A stretch of 64,000 bases of DNA. It comes from JADHUC01 sp964623055 (lineage in GTDB: Bacteria > Planctomycetota > Planctomycetia > Pirellulales > Pirellulaceae). Of this stretch, positions 52,147 to 61,602 are shown piece by piece. Each line of letters starts with the position of its first letter. Within the stretch, counting starts at the first letter, position 1. Under the pieces are notes generated by a model, which did no database searches, was not told the DNA's origin, and saw only the letters and a list, made by a program, of their open reading frames with translations. The position numbers and the translations under genes are program-made. The stretch covers positions 49,971 through 113,970 of the forward strand of contig CAZURK010000010.1 in NCBI GenBank assembly GCA_964623055.1, written 5' to 3'.

Positions 52147-54264
52147 ATGCGAACAACTGTTGTCGTCACGTTTCTGTTGTCGATTGCGATTGTGGCGTCG
52201 GGTGGCGAAGCCGAATGGGTCTCGGCGATGCGCGAGGTCCACGCCAAGAGCAAGGGCGAGAAGGGCGTATTCGTACACTTCGGCGATTCGATCACCTACT
52301 CGATGGCCTACTTCGCTCCGCTGCAGTATGCGGGCAATGCGAAGATGCCATCAGAGGCCCGCGAGGCGTTGAAACTGATCGATGGGTACATGAAGAAGGA
52401 ATGCTATCGCTGGAAAGGCCCGGACAAGGGCAATTACAGCGGGCAGACGGCGGCGTGGGGGCTGAAAAACGTCAATAACTGGATTGGCACGCTGAAGCCC
52501 GAAGTGGCGCTGATTATGTTTGGGACTAACGATATCCGCCGGGGCAGCATCGAGGCCCATGAGAAGAACCTCCGTGCCTTGATCCAAGAATGCTTGGAGA
52601 ACGGAGTCGTCGTGATCCTTAGCACGATCCCGCCGATGCATGGATTCGACGACAAGGTACGTCAGACGGTTGAAGTCCAACGGAAGGTGGCCGCCGACCT
52701 GAATGTGCCGTTGATCGACTTCTACGCTCACGTCATCAACCGTCGCTCAGGCGACTGGGATGGCACACTTCCACAGTTCGCGAGTTTCAGCCAATGGGAG
52801 GTGCCAACAATCATCAGCAAGGACGGCGTCCATCCCAGCAATCCGCAGCAGTGGCGCGGCGACTACACCGAGGTAGGTTTGTGCCGCAACGGCAATGCCC
52901 TGCGGACCTACTTGACGCTGATGGCGTACGCCGAAGTGATCAAGGTCGTGATAAACGGCCAGACGCCAAGCGCAGCGAGCGCAACAATCCTGGGAGTCAA
53001 CCCGCCCAAACCGGCCGACATCCCGAAGATCGAATCGCCGATGACCACGCCCCCTAAGGACGGCCACTTGATCGCACCGCCGGTACAGGACTGGTTCCCG
53101 AAGGCCCCGCCGCTACCCAAACCGACCGGCGATGTCATCACAGCCAAGACAGTCGGTGAGTTGTATGCGGCCGCCGACAAGGTAAAGCCTGGTGGAACGA
53201 TCCTTGTTGCCGACGGGCTCTATCGCATGCCGCGGACGTTCTATGTCAAGACGGACAACGTTACGTTGCGCAGCCAGAGCGGCGACCGCACGAAGGTCGT
53301 GCTTGACTTTGCCACTTGCCGCCACCATGAGGGCGTGGCGGTCAGTTATTGTTCGGGCGTGACGATCGCCGACTTGACCGTTCAGAACGTGCGTCAAAAC
53401 GGCATTAAGATCAACTCGAATCACGATGTGGACCGCGTTACGATCTACAACGTGATAAGTCACAACGTGTGGCAGCGGCATATCAAGGGGCCCAAAGTCC
53501 CAGACAGGGGCGGGCGGGCCGAATTTGTCGACGATTGCCGCGTGCAGTACTGCCTGTTCTACAATGATCGCCCGAAACAACGCGGCGACGAACCGTGGGA
53601 AGACTCGAACGCCGGTATGGGCTTCAACTACATTGGCGGAATGGACATCATGTGTGCCAAGGGCTGGGTGATCAGCGACAACGTCTTCACAGGGATTCGC
53701 GGCAAGACCGGCGAGGCTCGCGGCGCCATTTTCATGTGGCATAACGGGACCGATTGCGTGATCGAGCGCAACATCATCATCGATTGCGACACGGGTATCT
53801 GTATGGGCAACAGCAGCGCCCGCGGCGAGCGACGCCACGCCAACGGGTTCGTCGTCCGAAACAACTTCGTGGTCCGTTGCAGCGAAAGCAACATCCTGGC
53901 CGACCACACACGCGACTGCAAAGTCCTGTATAACACGGTCCACGATCCTGACAGCCGCAACGGCCGATTGCTTCGCGTCGTTCACGCCAACGACGGGCTG
54001 GTCGTAGCCAACAACATCTTCAGTGGACCACGGATCGTTGCCGAGCACTACGAGGGACGGATCGACGTACGAGATAACCTGATACGTCCGGTAGGCGACT
54101 ATTTCGTCGATGCGGCCAAGGGCAATCTCCACCTGACGGCCAAGTCCGCCGATGCGATCGACAAGGCGACGGCGGACGGCGACATCCAAAACGACATCGA
54201 CGGCCAGCCGCGAAGAACCAAACCCGACCTCGGCGCCGACGAACTGGACGTGGCAGGCAGTTAG
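52147..54264 (+). CDS. SGNH hydrolase fused to a right-handed beta-helix
   Basis: A 705-residue secreted protein with signal peptide (MRTTVVVTFLLSIAIVASG). Residues 40-290 form an SGNH/GDSL esterase domain with GDSI (catalytic Ser), MFGTND (Asn) and DGVHPS (Asp and His). From about 345 to 690 a parallel beta-helix follows, starting AKTVGELYAAADKVKPGGTI and repeating asparagine-rich turns (VVRNNF, VVANNIF), as in pectate-lyase-like and alginate-lyase-like proteins. The combination suggests a deacetylase plus binding or lyase module for a plant or algal polysaccharide. GGAGA lies before ATG 52147. A hairpin follows the stop. Confidence 0.92.
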   Translation: MRTTVVVTFLLSIAIVASGGEAEWVSAMREVHAKSKGEKGVFVHFGDSITYSMAYFAPLQYAGNAKMPSEAREALKLIDGYMKKECYRWKGPDKGNYSGQTAAWGLKNVNNWIGTLKPEVALIMFGTNDIRRGSIEAHEKNLRALIQECLENGVVVILSTIPPMHGFDDKVRQTVEVQRKVAADLNVPLIDFYAHVINRRSGDWDGTLPQFASFSQWEVPTIISKDGVHPSNPQQWRGDYTEVGLCRNGNALRTYLTLMAYAEVIKVVINGQTPSAASATILGVNPPKPADIPKIESPMTTPPKDGHLIAPPVQDWFPKAPPLPKPTGDVITAKTVGELYAAADKVKPGGTILVADGLYRMPRTFYVKTDNVTLRSQSGDRTKVVLDFATCRHHEGVAVSYCSGVTIADLTVQNVRQNGIKINSNHDVDRVTIYNVISHNVWQRHIKGPKVPDRGGRAEFVDDCRVQYCLFYNDRPKQRGDEPWEDSNAGMGFNYIGGMDIMCAKGWVISDNVFTGIRGKTGEARGAIFMWHNGTDCVIERNIIIDCDTGICMGNSSARGERRHANGFVVRNNFVVRCSESNILADHTRDCKVLYNTVHDPDSRNGRLLRVVHANDGLVVANNIFSGPRIVAEHYEGRIDVRDNLIRPVGDYFVDAAKGNLHLTAKSADAIDKATADGDIQNDIDGQPRRTKPDLGADELDVAGS

Positions 54265-54307
54265 AGGTTGCATTTAGGGCGTCGGGGGATCAAGATTCCT
54301 ATTCGTC

Positions 54308-54330
54308 GCGTCTGGGGCCAGCCCAGACGC
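54308..54330 (+). terminator. GC-rich hairpin after the SGNH/beta-helix gene
   Basis: GCGTCTGGG (54308-54316) and CCCAGACGC (54322-54330) form a perfect nine-bp stem with a five-base loop, 44 bases after the stop. No T-run follows, so it may be a processing or Rho-linked site. Confidence 0.4.
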
Positions 54331-54368
54331 AACAAGACGCTCGACAGGAACAACACGTGTAGTCGTCC

Positions 54369-55553
54369 ATGCTTTCGTTGCACGCTAATCCGGTGGTGAT
54401 ATGGCTTGGCCTGGGATTCGTCCTTGCCCTGAGCGTGGCGGCCGGTGCAGTGGCGTTGGGTCGACGCAAGCCTGCGGGCGTCTTCACCTCGGGACTGCTG
54501 CTCAACGTGATAGGGGGCGTCGCCTGGGCCGTCTGGGGGCCACGCACGATCCACACACTGCTGCAGATCAATGTCGTTTGCCTTTCGCTCGGCTGCGCGG
54601 CGTGGATGCTGCTAGATCGACTTCATTCGGCTGGCGTACCGCACGCCGATTGGGGCGGGCGAACAGTCAGCTTCGCTCGTCTGGCGGCCCCGTTGGCGGT
54701 CGGACTGTTGGGGTTGGTCGTGGCGACCGGTGTCGCGCGCCAAGTGATGGACTTGCCCCATCTCGAACTTACCGCCCTGGACTGGGCTGCCCTGTGCACG
54801 GCGACCGGTGCGGTCGTTGTCTGCCTTTGGGACGACGCGGGGCCATTTCCGTTGGCCGGTCTTTACGTGTTGGGGCTGGTAGCGATCAGCATGATGGACA
54901 TCGCTCGGAATTTCTCGCCCGGGAAGTTCTTCTTGTGGGGTAGCATTTGCGAATGGGCCGGATTTGTGCTGGTTACGGCCCTGGTCGGATGGTCACTACC
55001 ACGGCTCAAGCGGGTGGCTGTCTTGCTGCGAATCTCCGGCACGCGTGACCGCTGGTCGACAGGCTGGTTTAGCGCGGCTCAAGCCTTTCTCGCCGCATCT
55101 ACGGCGGTCATCACGGCCTGGGTCTCCATCGACTTCTCTTTCGACGGAATGGGGAAGGACGTGTCCTGGGTCGCATTGGTCGGGCGCTCGGCGGCCTGCG
55201 CAGCGGCCTTGATGCTCGTCGGCGGTTCCATCCTCATGGCGTGGCAAACACGTGGTGCCTGGCGAGCCGCCTGGCAATACGCGGCGATGTCCGCCGGAGT
55301 GCTGCTGACCAGTTCCGTGGGCTGGGCCAGCCTGGATGCGGCGTCCGACTCGTCTCTGGTCCGTGAACTCTGGCTGCACCGCAGCGAGACGCTCATGATC
55401 ACCTCTGGCATGATGACCTTCATGGCCACCATCGGATTCCCTCGAATCTTACCCCGCGCGGGTGATTGGATCACCCGCGGACGCCGAGCCGCACCGGTAT
55501 TCGGCTGTTTGGCCCTACTGATGCTGCTGGCCGTTTTGCTTCAGAAGCTGTGA
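54369..55553 (+). CDS. Polytopic membrane protein of unknown function
   Basis: A 394-residue protein with about ten hydrophobic helices, among them LGLGFVLALSVAAGAVAL at the start and VFGCLALLMLLAVLL at the end. No transporter motif is recognised. A large part of the loops is Trp- and Gly-rich. It has no neighbour with an obvious link. The ATG at 54369 has no strong ribosome site. Confidence 0.65.
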   Translation: MLSLHANPVVIWLGLGFVLALSVAAGAVALGRRKPAGVFTSGLLLNVIGGVAWAVWGPRTIHTLLQINVVCLSLGCAAWMLLDRLHSAGVPHADWGGRTVSFARLAAPLAVGLLGLVVATGVARQVMDLPHLELTALDWAALCTATGAVVVCLWDDAGPFPLAGLYVLGLVAISMMDIARNFSPGKFFLWGSICEWAGFVLVTALVGWSLPRLKRVAVLLRISGTRDRWSTGWFSAAQAFLAASTAVITAWVSIDFSFDGMGKDVSWVALVGRSAACAAALMLVGGSILMAWQTRGAWRAAWQYAAMSAGVLLTSSVGWASLDAASDSSLVRELWLHRSETLMITSGMMTFMATIGFPRILPRAGDWITRGRRAAPVFGCLALLMLLAVLLQKL

Positions 55554-56206
55554 CGAGGCTTCGCCGTCAAGCCAAATGGCTGGCGACGATCACGGGCCCG
55601 GCGTATCCGAGCCGGGAATGATTCGCCTAGTTCAACCGTTCACCATATCCGCGCACGACGCGGCCAACACGGCTCCCGGCACCGGTTTTGGTCGGCTTTG
55701 TGCCGTCGTTCAGCAGCAGACCTTGGCGGACAGCTCAAGGCGAATCGCGACGCTGTGTGCGGAATTCGCGTTTGTCCTGTCGTGTCAGTCCGACAACACG
55801 CGGGCTCTCGCATAGCCCCCTTATTGCCCCGACGCTGCGGGAATCGCAGGCTCGAATACCAAACAGATAAACGGCAGCAGGTACGGGATATGGTGGAACT
55901 TGGCCGTCAAACGAAGAGCAGCGGAATCAATGGTTTCTTACGACGCGAGATGCCCCGAGAAGCGGAATAGGCCAACAAGATCGTGTTGAGCACTTGAAAA
56001 CCGCGACAGAATCGCCAAAAATACGCTATTTGTGAAGACTCACGAGCAGACCGGAGTTCGTTCGGATTGCTCGCCACAATAGCTAGGCGGACACGGGGCG
56101 TTCCGATCGTAATGTCCTAGCTTTGTCGCCCGGGATGTGTGGGGCGCGTCTTTTGACGGCGATTCTGCGTTCGTGCCAGTAGCGGGCAATCAGACAGGAG
56201 TGAAGG
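55554..56206 (+). other. Long intergenic region without a recognisable gene
   Basis: 653 bp with only short frames of no coding character and no clear hairpin or repeat that I can see. It ends with the CAGGAGTGAAGG ribosome site of the SDR gene. It could hold a small RNA, but I have no direct evidence. Confidence 0.4.
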
Positions 56207-57115
56207 ATGCGAATCGCTGATGGGCAGACGGCCATGATAACGGGTGCTTCGAGAGGGCTCGGCGTCTACATGGCCCGGAAGTTGGCGGCGAAGGGCGTCA
56301 ATCTTGTACTCGCCGCGCGATCTGCCGATGCGTTAGAAGACGTGTCGGCCCAAATCAGAACCCTCGGCGTCAAGGCGATCGCGGTCCCAACGGACGTTAC
56401 AGTCAGGTCGGAGTTGGAGTACTTGGTATATCGGGCAACCGAAGAGTTCGGACCGATCGACCTGCTTGTCAACAACGCGGGGATCGAGTGTACGTCGCGT
56501 TACGAGTTGTTGACGCTTGACGAGATCCAGCAGGCTCTGGAAGTGAACCTGACCGCGCCGATGATCCTCACGCGTCTGGTTCTTCCCGCTATGCTTGAAC
56601 GCGACCGAGGACACATTGTGAACATCGCTTCACTCGCGGGCGTGTTGCCACCTGCATATGCGGAATCGTACGCGGCGACGAAAAGCGGCTTGATTTCATT
56701 CACACGTTCGCTGAGGCTCACAACCAAGGATAGACGCTCGGCTGTCAGTGCTTCCGTCGTTTGCCCCGGATTCATGGACGGTGCCGGCATGTACGAGCGG
56801 AATAGTCACAAGTACGGCATTAAGGCTCCGCGATTGCTCGGTGGAAGCATGCCGGGCGAAAAAGCTGCCGACGCCGTCGTACGAGCGGTTGAGCGAGACC
56901 TGCCAGAGGTGATGGTGCTCCGGGGAAGCCCACGCTTTTCGATGGCGGGCATTGCGTTGTTCCCCAGGCTCTTCGAGAAGGTCGCGACGGCGTTTGGCTT
57001 TTGCCGTGGATTCAGAACAATCGCGGAATGTCGCGCACGAGAACGAGTAGCCACCCCAATCGTCGGTACACCCCATACTCCGAAACACCGCCACTCCGCC
57101 GCCAGGCCTCGATAG
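56207..57115 (+). CDS. Short-chain dehydrogenase/reductase
   Basis: A 302-residue SDR. The cofactor motif TGASRGLG (TGxxxGxG) is near residue 13, NNAG lies near 88, and the catalytic residues are Ser in NIASLAG and YAATK (Tyr-x3-Lys). AARSADAL after the second strand suggests NADP(H) preference. The C-terminus has an extension of about 40 residues beyond the usual SDR core, rich in Arg and Pro. CAGGAG lies upstream of ATG 56207. The substrate is not predictable. It is monocistronic and converges with the amidohydrolase cluster. Confidence 0.9.
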   Translation: MRIADGQTAMITGASRGLGVYMARKLAAKGVNLVLAARSADALEDVSAQIRTLGVKAIAVPTDVTVRSELEYLVYRATEEFGPIDLLVNNAGIECTSRYELLTLDEIQQALEVNLTAPMILTRLVLPAMLERDRGHIVNIASLAGVLPPAYAESYAATKSGLISFTRSLRLTTKDRRSAVSASVVCPGFMDGAGMYERNSHKYGIKAPRLLGGSMPGEKAADAVVRAVERDLPEVMVLRGSPRFSMAGIALFPRLFEKVATAFGFCRGFRTIAECRARERVATPIVGTPHTPKHRHSAARPR

Positions 57116-57350
57116 CTGGTCAGATGATCCTCGGGGCGGATCCGAGCCGCGTGAGTAGAAGGGGGGGCGGAAGCATTCTCGATTAATCTCCCCTCCCCGT
57201 CTTGTCGTCTTGGGTTTGTAGCAGGTCCGTCGAATTATGCAGACACGGACAGGCCAGAGTTCCGCCCGTGGCTCCTTTCGTGTCGACGATGGCAACGCTG
57301 ACGCATTTGCCATGTTCCGCCATCACGCCCATGTCGGCGGTCCATTACGA

Positions 57351-58856
57351 TTACGAGTCGACGGGCGCCTTACGCTCCGCCTCTTCTGCCTTAAGCGGCT
57401 CGCCGAGGCTTCGGGGCCAGTATTCGTCTGGCGGCGGTGCATCGAGATTGCCATCGGGGCGGATGTGATTGAACAGAGAGTCTTTCTTCTTGTCGTAGGC
57501 GATGCGGCCGTTGACCACCGTCCAGCGGACCATGGTCATGTAGTGGAGCAAGTCGCCGTCGACGATGGCGAAATCGGCGTCCTTTCCAACCTCCACTGAA
57601 CCAACCCGATGATCGACGCCCAGGATGCGGGCTGCGTCGATGGTGATTGCGCGGATCGCAGCGTCGTTGGAAAGCCCGCCACGCACGGCGAAGGCCGCCT
57701 CCATCGGCAGATGCATCAGATCGCGACCGGCAATGCCCCAGGTGGCGATGTACGTACTTCTGGGGAGGATGGCAAATGTCACGCCGTGATCGTGAAGAAT
57801 ACGGGCGTTTTCGATGGACGATCCGTTCGGCCGGTTCGTTCGTTCGTTTCGATCGCTGCGCGTGCGGGGTGTGATCACGGCACGAAGATCGGCACGGGCC
57901 ATTCCGGGTGCGACTACCCAGCCCTCTCGCGCGCCGCGAACAACGATGCGAATATTGTACGCATCGGCCAAACTGATCAGATCCTGGAGTCCTTGGGCAG
58001 TATCGGCACTGGCGATGGCGATGAGTTCATGGCGAAGAAGCTTCAGGGCCGTGTCATACTCGCGCTGCAGCCATGCCTTGTCGGGCGGCTTTGCCTTTGG
58101 GTCAATCTTCTTCTCTTCTTCATGGGCTTCCAGATCTCGTAAGTACTGGCGCACGCGATCGAGCTGCGCGCGAAGTTTGCGGCGACCGTCCGGATTCTGG
58201 GTGCTGTACTGCAGAGTGTGAAAGAGCTTTCGCTTCACCACGTGGTCTTCCAGGGTCCCGAATGTCAGTTTGGCTGCCGTATTCCCGCTGACCGCCGTCG
58301 TTATGCCGCCGGCCAAACCGAGCGTCATGGAAAGACCGAAAACATCCGTGTTGTCTTCGGGCGGTTCGCTACCGACAATACGGCTGCTGCTGACGGCTAC
58401 CAGGCCGGGATACAAATGGAAGCCTGCTGCATCGAGAACCTCCGCATCCTTGGGCATCCTCACGTCGTGCCCGATGGCAACAATCTTACCGTTTTTCGAA
58501 AGCACAGTCGGGCCGTTCAGGGTTGGTCCGCTGACCGTGTGAACGGTCGCCCCCGTCACGGCAAAGAAGCGATCAGGCTTTTTGGCCTTCTTCTCATCTT
58601 TTTCTTCTTCCTTCTTGGCCTCCGTAGGTTTCTTGGCGTCCGCAGCAGCCGGTTCGTCTTTCGGCTTAGGCTGGGGCTCCGCAGCCGATGCGGCAGGCAG
58701 GCTGACGAGAAGAATCCAGACCATCATGATCAGCCAAACAGCAAACCCAAGCATCACGCCGCAGCTACGCACGGCAATGTCGGAGCAGGCGATCGGGAGG
58801 GCGCGCGCAGTTGTTCTGGCACCGTGATTAGGTGCGGTCGATGAACGACGTATCAT
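57351..58856 (-). CDS. Secreted amidohydrolase-like protein, metal site lost
   Basis: A 501-residue protein with a signal/anchor segment (WLIMMVWILLVSLPAASAA), a Lys/Glu/Ala-rich linker, and an amidohydrolase-type fold. VTGATVHTVSG and GKDADFAIVDGDLLHYMTMVRWTVVNGRIAYD match the ends of the family, but the metal-binding PGLVDxHxH is replaced by PGLVAVSSSRIV, so the usual two-metal site is probably absent. Its ATG 58856 overlaps the stop of the next upstream gene as ATGA. It is likely a non-catalytic partner of the intact amidohydrolases in the same operon. Confidence 0.8.
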   Translation of the reverse strand: MIRRSSTAPNHGARTTARALPIACSDIAVRSCGVMLGFAVWLIMMVWILLVSLPAASAAEPQPKPKDEPAAADAKKPTEAKKEEEKDEKKAKKPDRFFAVTGATVHTVSGPTLNGPTVLSKNGKIVAIGHDVRMPKDAEVLDAAGFHLYPGLVAVSSSRIVGSEPPEDNTDVFGLSMTLGLAGGITTAVSGNTAAKLTFGTLEDHVVKRKLFHTLQYSTQNPDGRRKLRAQLDRVRQYLRDLEAHEEEKKIDPKAKPPDKAWLQREYDTALKLLRHELIAIASADTAQGLQDLISLADAYNIRIVVRGAREGWVVAPGMARADLRAVITPRTRSDRNERTNRPNGSSIENARILHDHGVTFAILPRSTYIATWGIAGRDLMHLPMEAAFAVRGGLSNDAAIRAITIDAARILGVDHRVGSVEVGKDADFAIVDGDLLHYMTMVRWTVVNGRIAYDKKKDSLFNHIRPDGNLDAPPPDEYWPRSLGEPLKAEEAERKAPVDS

Positions 58857-60217
58857 GGTTCTTCCGGAGCCTCCCATACGATTTCTCCGAGCGTCATCAC
58901 ACGGGTGACGCGTGTGTGGGGGTTGAGAGGATCGCCGTCGAGGAAAATGAGATCGGCGTCTTTGCCCTTTTCGATCGTTCCCAAACGATCCGCAAGGCCC
59001 ACGGCTTTGGCGGGACGCATCGTGACAGCCTTCAACGCTTCCTCACGCGGTAGTCCAGCGCGTACCAGATCGGCCAGTCGAATACGAAACTGCTCCAGTG
59101 CAGAGGTCGAGTCGCTGGTGGGCACTAGCGCGACGTCACAACCGGCCGTGGCAAGCTCCGCAGCAAGATTGTAGCGAGTGACCGTGCTCGGCAAGTTACT
59201 GATACGCGGCTGAATCAGCACAAGCGCCTCGCGCTCGACAAGATCCTTGATCACATGGTGATAGTCCGAAGAGGAACTGACGCTGAGATGAATCAACGTG
59301 CCGGGCAGTTCTTTCGCGGTTCGCAGAGCATCTTCCAGGTGCCGAAGGTCCGAGGCCCGGCTCAACTCGAACAGCATCGCCGGCCCCTTCTTGTCACGAA
59401 TCCACTCGACGAAAGGCAGGACTGCTGGGTCGATCTTCGGCGGTGTGAATACATCGGGCTTCTTCTTTGCGTCCTTGGCTTCGTCCTTCTTCGCCGGAGT
59501 GTCCTTGCCTGCATCCGGTTTGGGTTTGGGCTCCTCTTTCGGCTTCTCGCCGTCCTTGGGCGTTTCCTTCGCCTTTTTGGCGGCCTCCTCTTTGGCCTTC
59601 TTCTGTTTTTCCTCCCAGTCCTTGCGAGCCTTTTCTACCTTTTCGATTTCCTTTCTTGCCTTAGCGACCGCGTCGCGCAACGTCTTCTTGTCGCGAGCCG
59701 GGCTGGACATGGTGATTCGCAGATACGCGGCTCCCAGTTCCCGCGACTTCTCTTCTCCGGCGGTACGGTAGACAGCACCGGGGCCCGTTATGCCTGTACC
59801 GTAGGGATAGAAGCACACAGCGGTGAACCCAGCCTTGAGCAATGGCTCGAAATCTATTTCTTCCAGATAGACTTCCTTTGCCGCGCTACGGTCACCTCGA
59901 ACGCCCGAGCGGCTGTAGCTGGACAACTGCCATCGCGTTCGTGGATGGATCATGCCCGGCATGACAACTTCGCGGCGAGCGTCAATCACCTTGGCCGACT
60001 TTGGATAGTCCAAGGACTTTCCCACCAGACGAACCTTGCCGTCGACCAACACGATATCGGCTTGGACGTGCTCCTCGCCAGCCACGGTAATCACCCGTCC
60101 AGCCTTGATGACGACAAACTCCTCTTCCTCGTCGTCTTGGGCCCGACCGGCAGAGACGGCGAAGATAGCCACGACCAGGAGCGTAGGCAGCGATATGTAG
60201 TGGCGTATTCGCAACAT
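58853..60217 (-). CDS. Secreted amidohydrolase-like protein with Lys/Glu-rich insert, metal site lost
   Basis: A 454-residue protein with signal peptide (LPTLLVVAIFAVSAG). It has amidohydrolase end strands (FVVIKAGRVITVAGEE; IEKGKDADLIFLDGDPLNPHTRVTRVM) but PGMIHPRTRW in place of the HxH. About 90 residues of Lys/Glu/Pro/Ala-rich low-complexity sequence (residues ~190-275) interrupt the barrel. VPTSDSTS keeps an Asp late in the barrel. Eight bases separate it from the upstream gene. It is probably a structural subunit or a very divergent enzyme. Confidence 0.8.
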   Translation of the reverse strand: MLRIRHYISLPTLLVVAIFAVSAGRAQDDEEEEFVVIKAGRVITVAGEEHVQADIVLVDGKVRLVGKSLDYPKSAKVIDARREVVMPGMIHPRTRWQLSSYSRSGVRGDRSAAKEVYLEEIDFEPLLKAGFTAVCFYPYGTGITGPGAVYRTAGEEKSRELGAAYLRITMSSPARDKKTLRDAVAKARKEIEKVEKARKDWEEKQKKAKEEAAKKAKETPKDGEKPKEEPKPKPDAGKDTPAKKDEAKDAKKKPDVFTPPKIDPAVLPFVEWIRDKKGPAMLFELSRASDLRHLEDALRTAKELPGTLIHLSVSSSSDYHHVIKDLVEREALVLIQPRISNLPSTVTRYNLAAELATAGCDVALVPTSDSTSALEQFRIRLADLVRAGLPREEALKAVTMRPAKAVGLADRLGTIEKGKDADLIFLDGDPLNPHTRVTRVMTLGEIVWEAPEEP

Positions 60218-60225
60218 GGTGTATC

Positions 60226-61602
60226 TCAGAACTCCCGTCGCTCGTTTGCGTCATACACGATTCGGCCGTTGATCACCGTCAGTTCGCAGGCGGACCGAGG
60301 GTCGATGGGGTCCCCAGTCCAAAGGCCCAAATCTGCATCCTTGCCCGCTTCGATGGATCCGACACGATCCTCAAGCATCAGGGTCTCGGCAGGGATTCGG
60401 GTGATTCCGCGGAGCGCCTCGTAAGGTTTCCATCCGTAGTAACAGGCCATGGCAGCTTGAAAAGGAAGCTCTTCCTGCGGTACCACGGGCGCGTCGGTAT
60501 TGATACCGAGTTTACGCACGCCGCCCTGCCACCATCTTGCCGCGTTGCCCATGATCTTCCGCTGGTGCCGGTCGAAATGGATTTGTCGTGGGCCGTTGGA
60601 CGTGTAAACATCGCCCTGTGCGATGACCAGCGGCGCCGTCTTGTAGGCCTCAAACGTGCTGTGGCCCAGGACAATGCGAATCCCAAGTTTCTTCGCCAGC
60701 ATATCGACGCTGGACATAACCACTTGATACCACTGCGTGTGGACAAGGGAGAACATGTCCCGACGGAAGACGGGCCGGAAGTCGTCCCAGAACAAATCGA
60801 ATTCCGGCTTCTCCTTGGACTCGCCCTTCTCGTATCGCTCCCATGTCTGGTGATAGGCCAGCGCTTTCTGGAGTGTCTGCCGGAGGTTGTAGTACATGAA
60901 CGATCGGCTGACGCCGTACCAATACCGTTCGGGGTTGCCGGCCTGTGAGAGTTTCAGGCAGCCCGGAGACTTGATCAGCATTTCCGCGACGCTATCGCCA
61001 GCCAACTTTGTAAGGCTGCCGAAGCCGCTCATATTGTTTCCACTGCCCGGGATGTTCAGCACGGTAGTAATGCCGCCTGCCCGAGATCGTTTGTTGTTGT
61101 CACTCTCCGGCTCCAACGCCTCCAGCGTGCGCAGACCCGGGTTGGTCAGGTAGACATAGTCGTGCAAGTCGCGCATGGCTCCGGCGGCATGGTTGTGTGC
61201 GTCGACCAGACCGGGAAGCAGCCAGTGATCGGGCTTCTCGATCACTCGGTACCCGTCCGGAATCTTCACTTTGGCCGCCAGCCCGATGCGTTTGATCTTA
61301 CCGCCAGCGATCAAAACTACGGCGTTGTTCAGCACTCGGTCCTTGGTGTCCATGGTGACCACCTTGCCGACGCGAAACGCCAAACGCTCCGGTTCGCCGG
61401 CCACGGCCTGGGAGGTCACGATCGCCATAACGACAATTGGCAGGACACAGAAGAGCCACCAAGGCAACGGCCGTTGCTTGGCACGACAAGCAAACAGATC
61501 ACTTATCACCGACTTTGGTGTTTCTTGGCGCGGATTGTGGGACGGATTGGCAATCCGTCCTACTTGTTTGCGGCTCGGCCGCCATACACAGACATGGGTC
61601 AT
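60226..61602 (-). CDS. Secreted metal-dependent amidohydrolase
   Basis: A 458-residue protein with an N-terminal hydrophobic segment (LPWWLFCVLPIVVMAIVTSQAVAG) after a 45-residue tail. The metal motif is intact (PGLVDAHNHAAGAM), with GITTVLNIPGSG, LGHST and INTDAPVVPQEE following in order, then GKDADLGLWTGDP. It should hydrolyse a C-N bond in a cyclic or peptide-like substrate in the periplasm. The tail contains an IANPSHNPRQ segment that comes from a repeat element (61540-61560). Start and stop couple it to both neighbours. Confidence 0.85.
   Translation of the reverse strand: MTHVCVWRPSRKQVGRIANPSHNPRQETPKSVISDLFACRAKQRPLPWWLFCVLPIVVMAIVTSQAVAGEPERLAFRVGKVVTMDTKDRVLNNAVVLIAGGKIKRIGLAAKVKIPDGYRVIEKPDHWLLPGLVDAHNHAAGAMRDLHDYVYLTNPGLRTLEALEPESDNNKRSRAGGITTVLNIPGSGNNMSGFGSLTKLAGDSVAEMLIKSPGCLKLSQAGNPERYWYGVSRSFMYYNLRQTLQKALAYHQTWERYEKGESKEKPEFDLFWDDFRPVFRRDMFSLVHTQWYQVVMSSVDMLAKKLGIRIVLGHSTFEAYKTAPLVIAQGDVYTSNGPRQIHFDRHQRKIMGNAARWWQGGVRKLGINTDAPVVPQEELPFQAAMACYYGWKPYEALRGITRIPAETLMLEDRVGSIEAGKDADLGLWTGDPIDPRSACELTVINGRIVYDANERREF
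61540..61560. repeat. Palindromic planctomycete repeat (GRIANPS element)
   Basis: GGACGGATT-GGC-AATCCGTCC is a perfect 9-bp inverted repeat with a three-base loop. In the gene frame it gives GRIANPS; the other strand gives TDWQSVL. I recall such segments in many planctomycete proteins, so it is probably a mobile REP-like element that inserted in frame. Confidence 0.75.

Noticed and set aside
53113..54273. 386-codon open frame on the - strand
   Set aside because: It lies antisense to the SGNH/beta-helix gene, has a Val- and His-rich shadow composition and no ribosome site.
55554..56206. Small genes in the frames at 55576-55815 and 55698-55970
   Set aside because: No ribosome site, no protein-like composition and no motif; treated as intergenic.
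59255..60424. 389-codon open frame on the + strand
   Set aside because: Antisense to an amidohydrolase gene with a clear signal peptide and motifs; the long frame follows from the high GC content.
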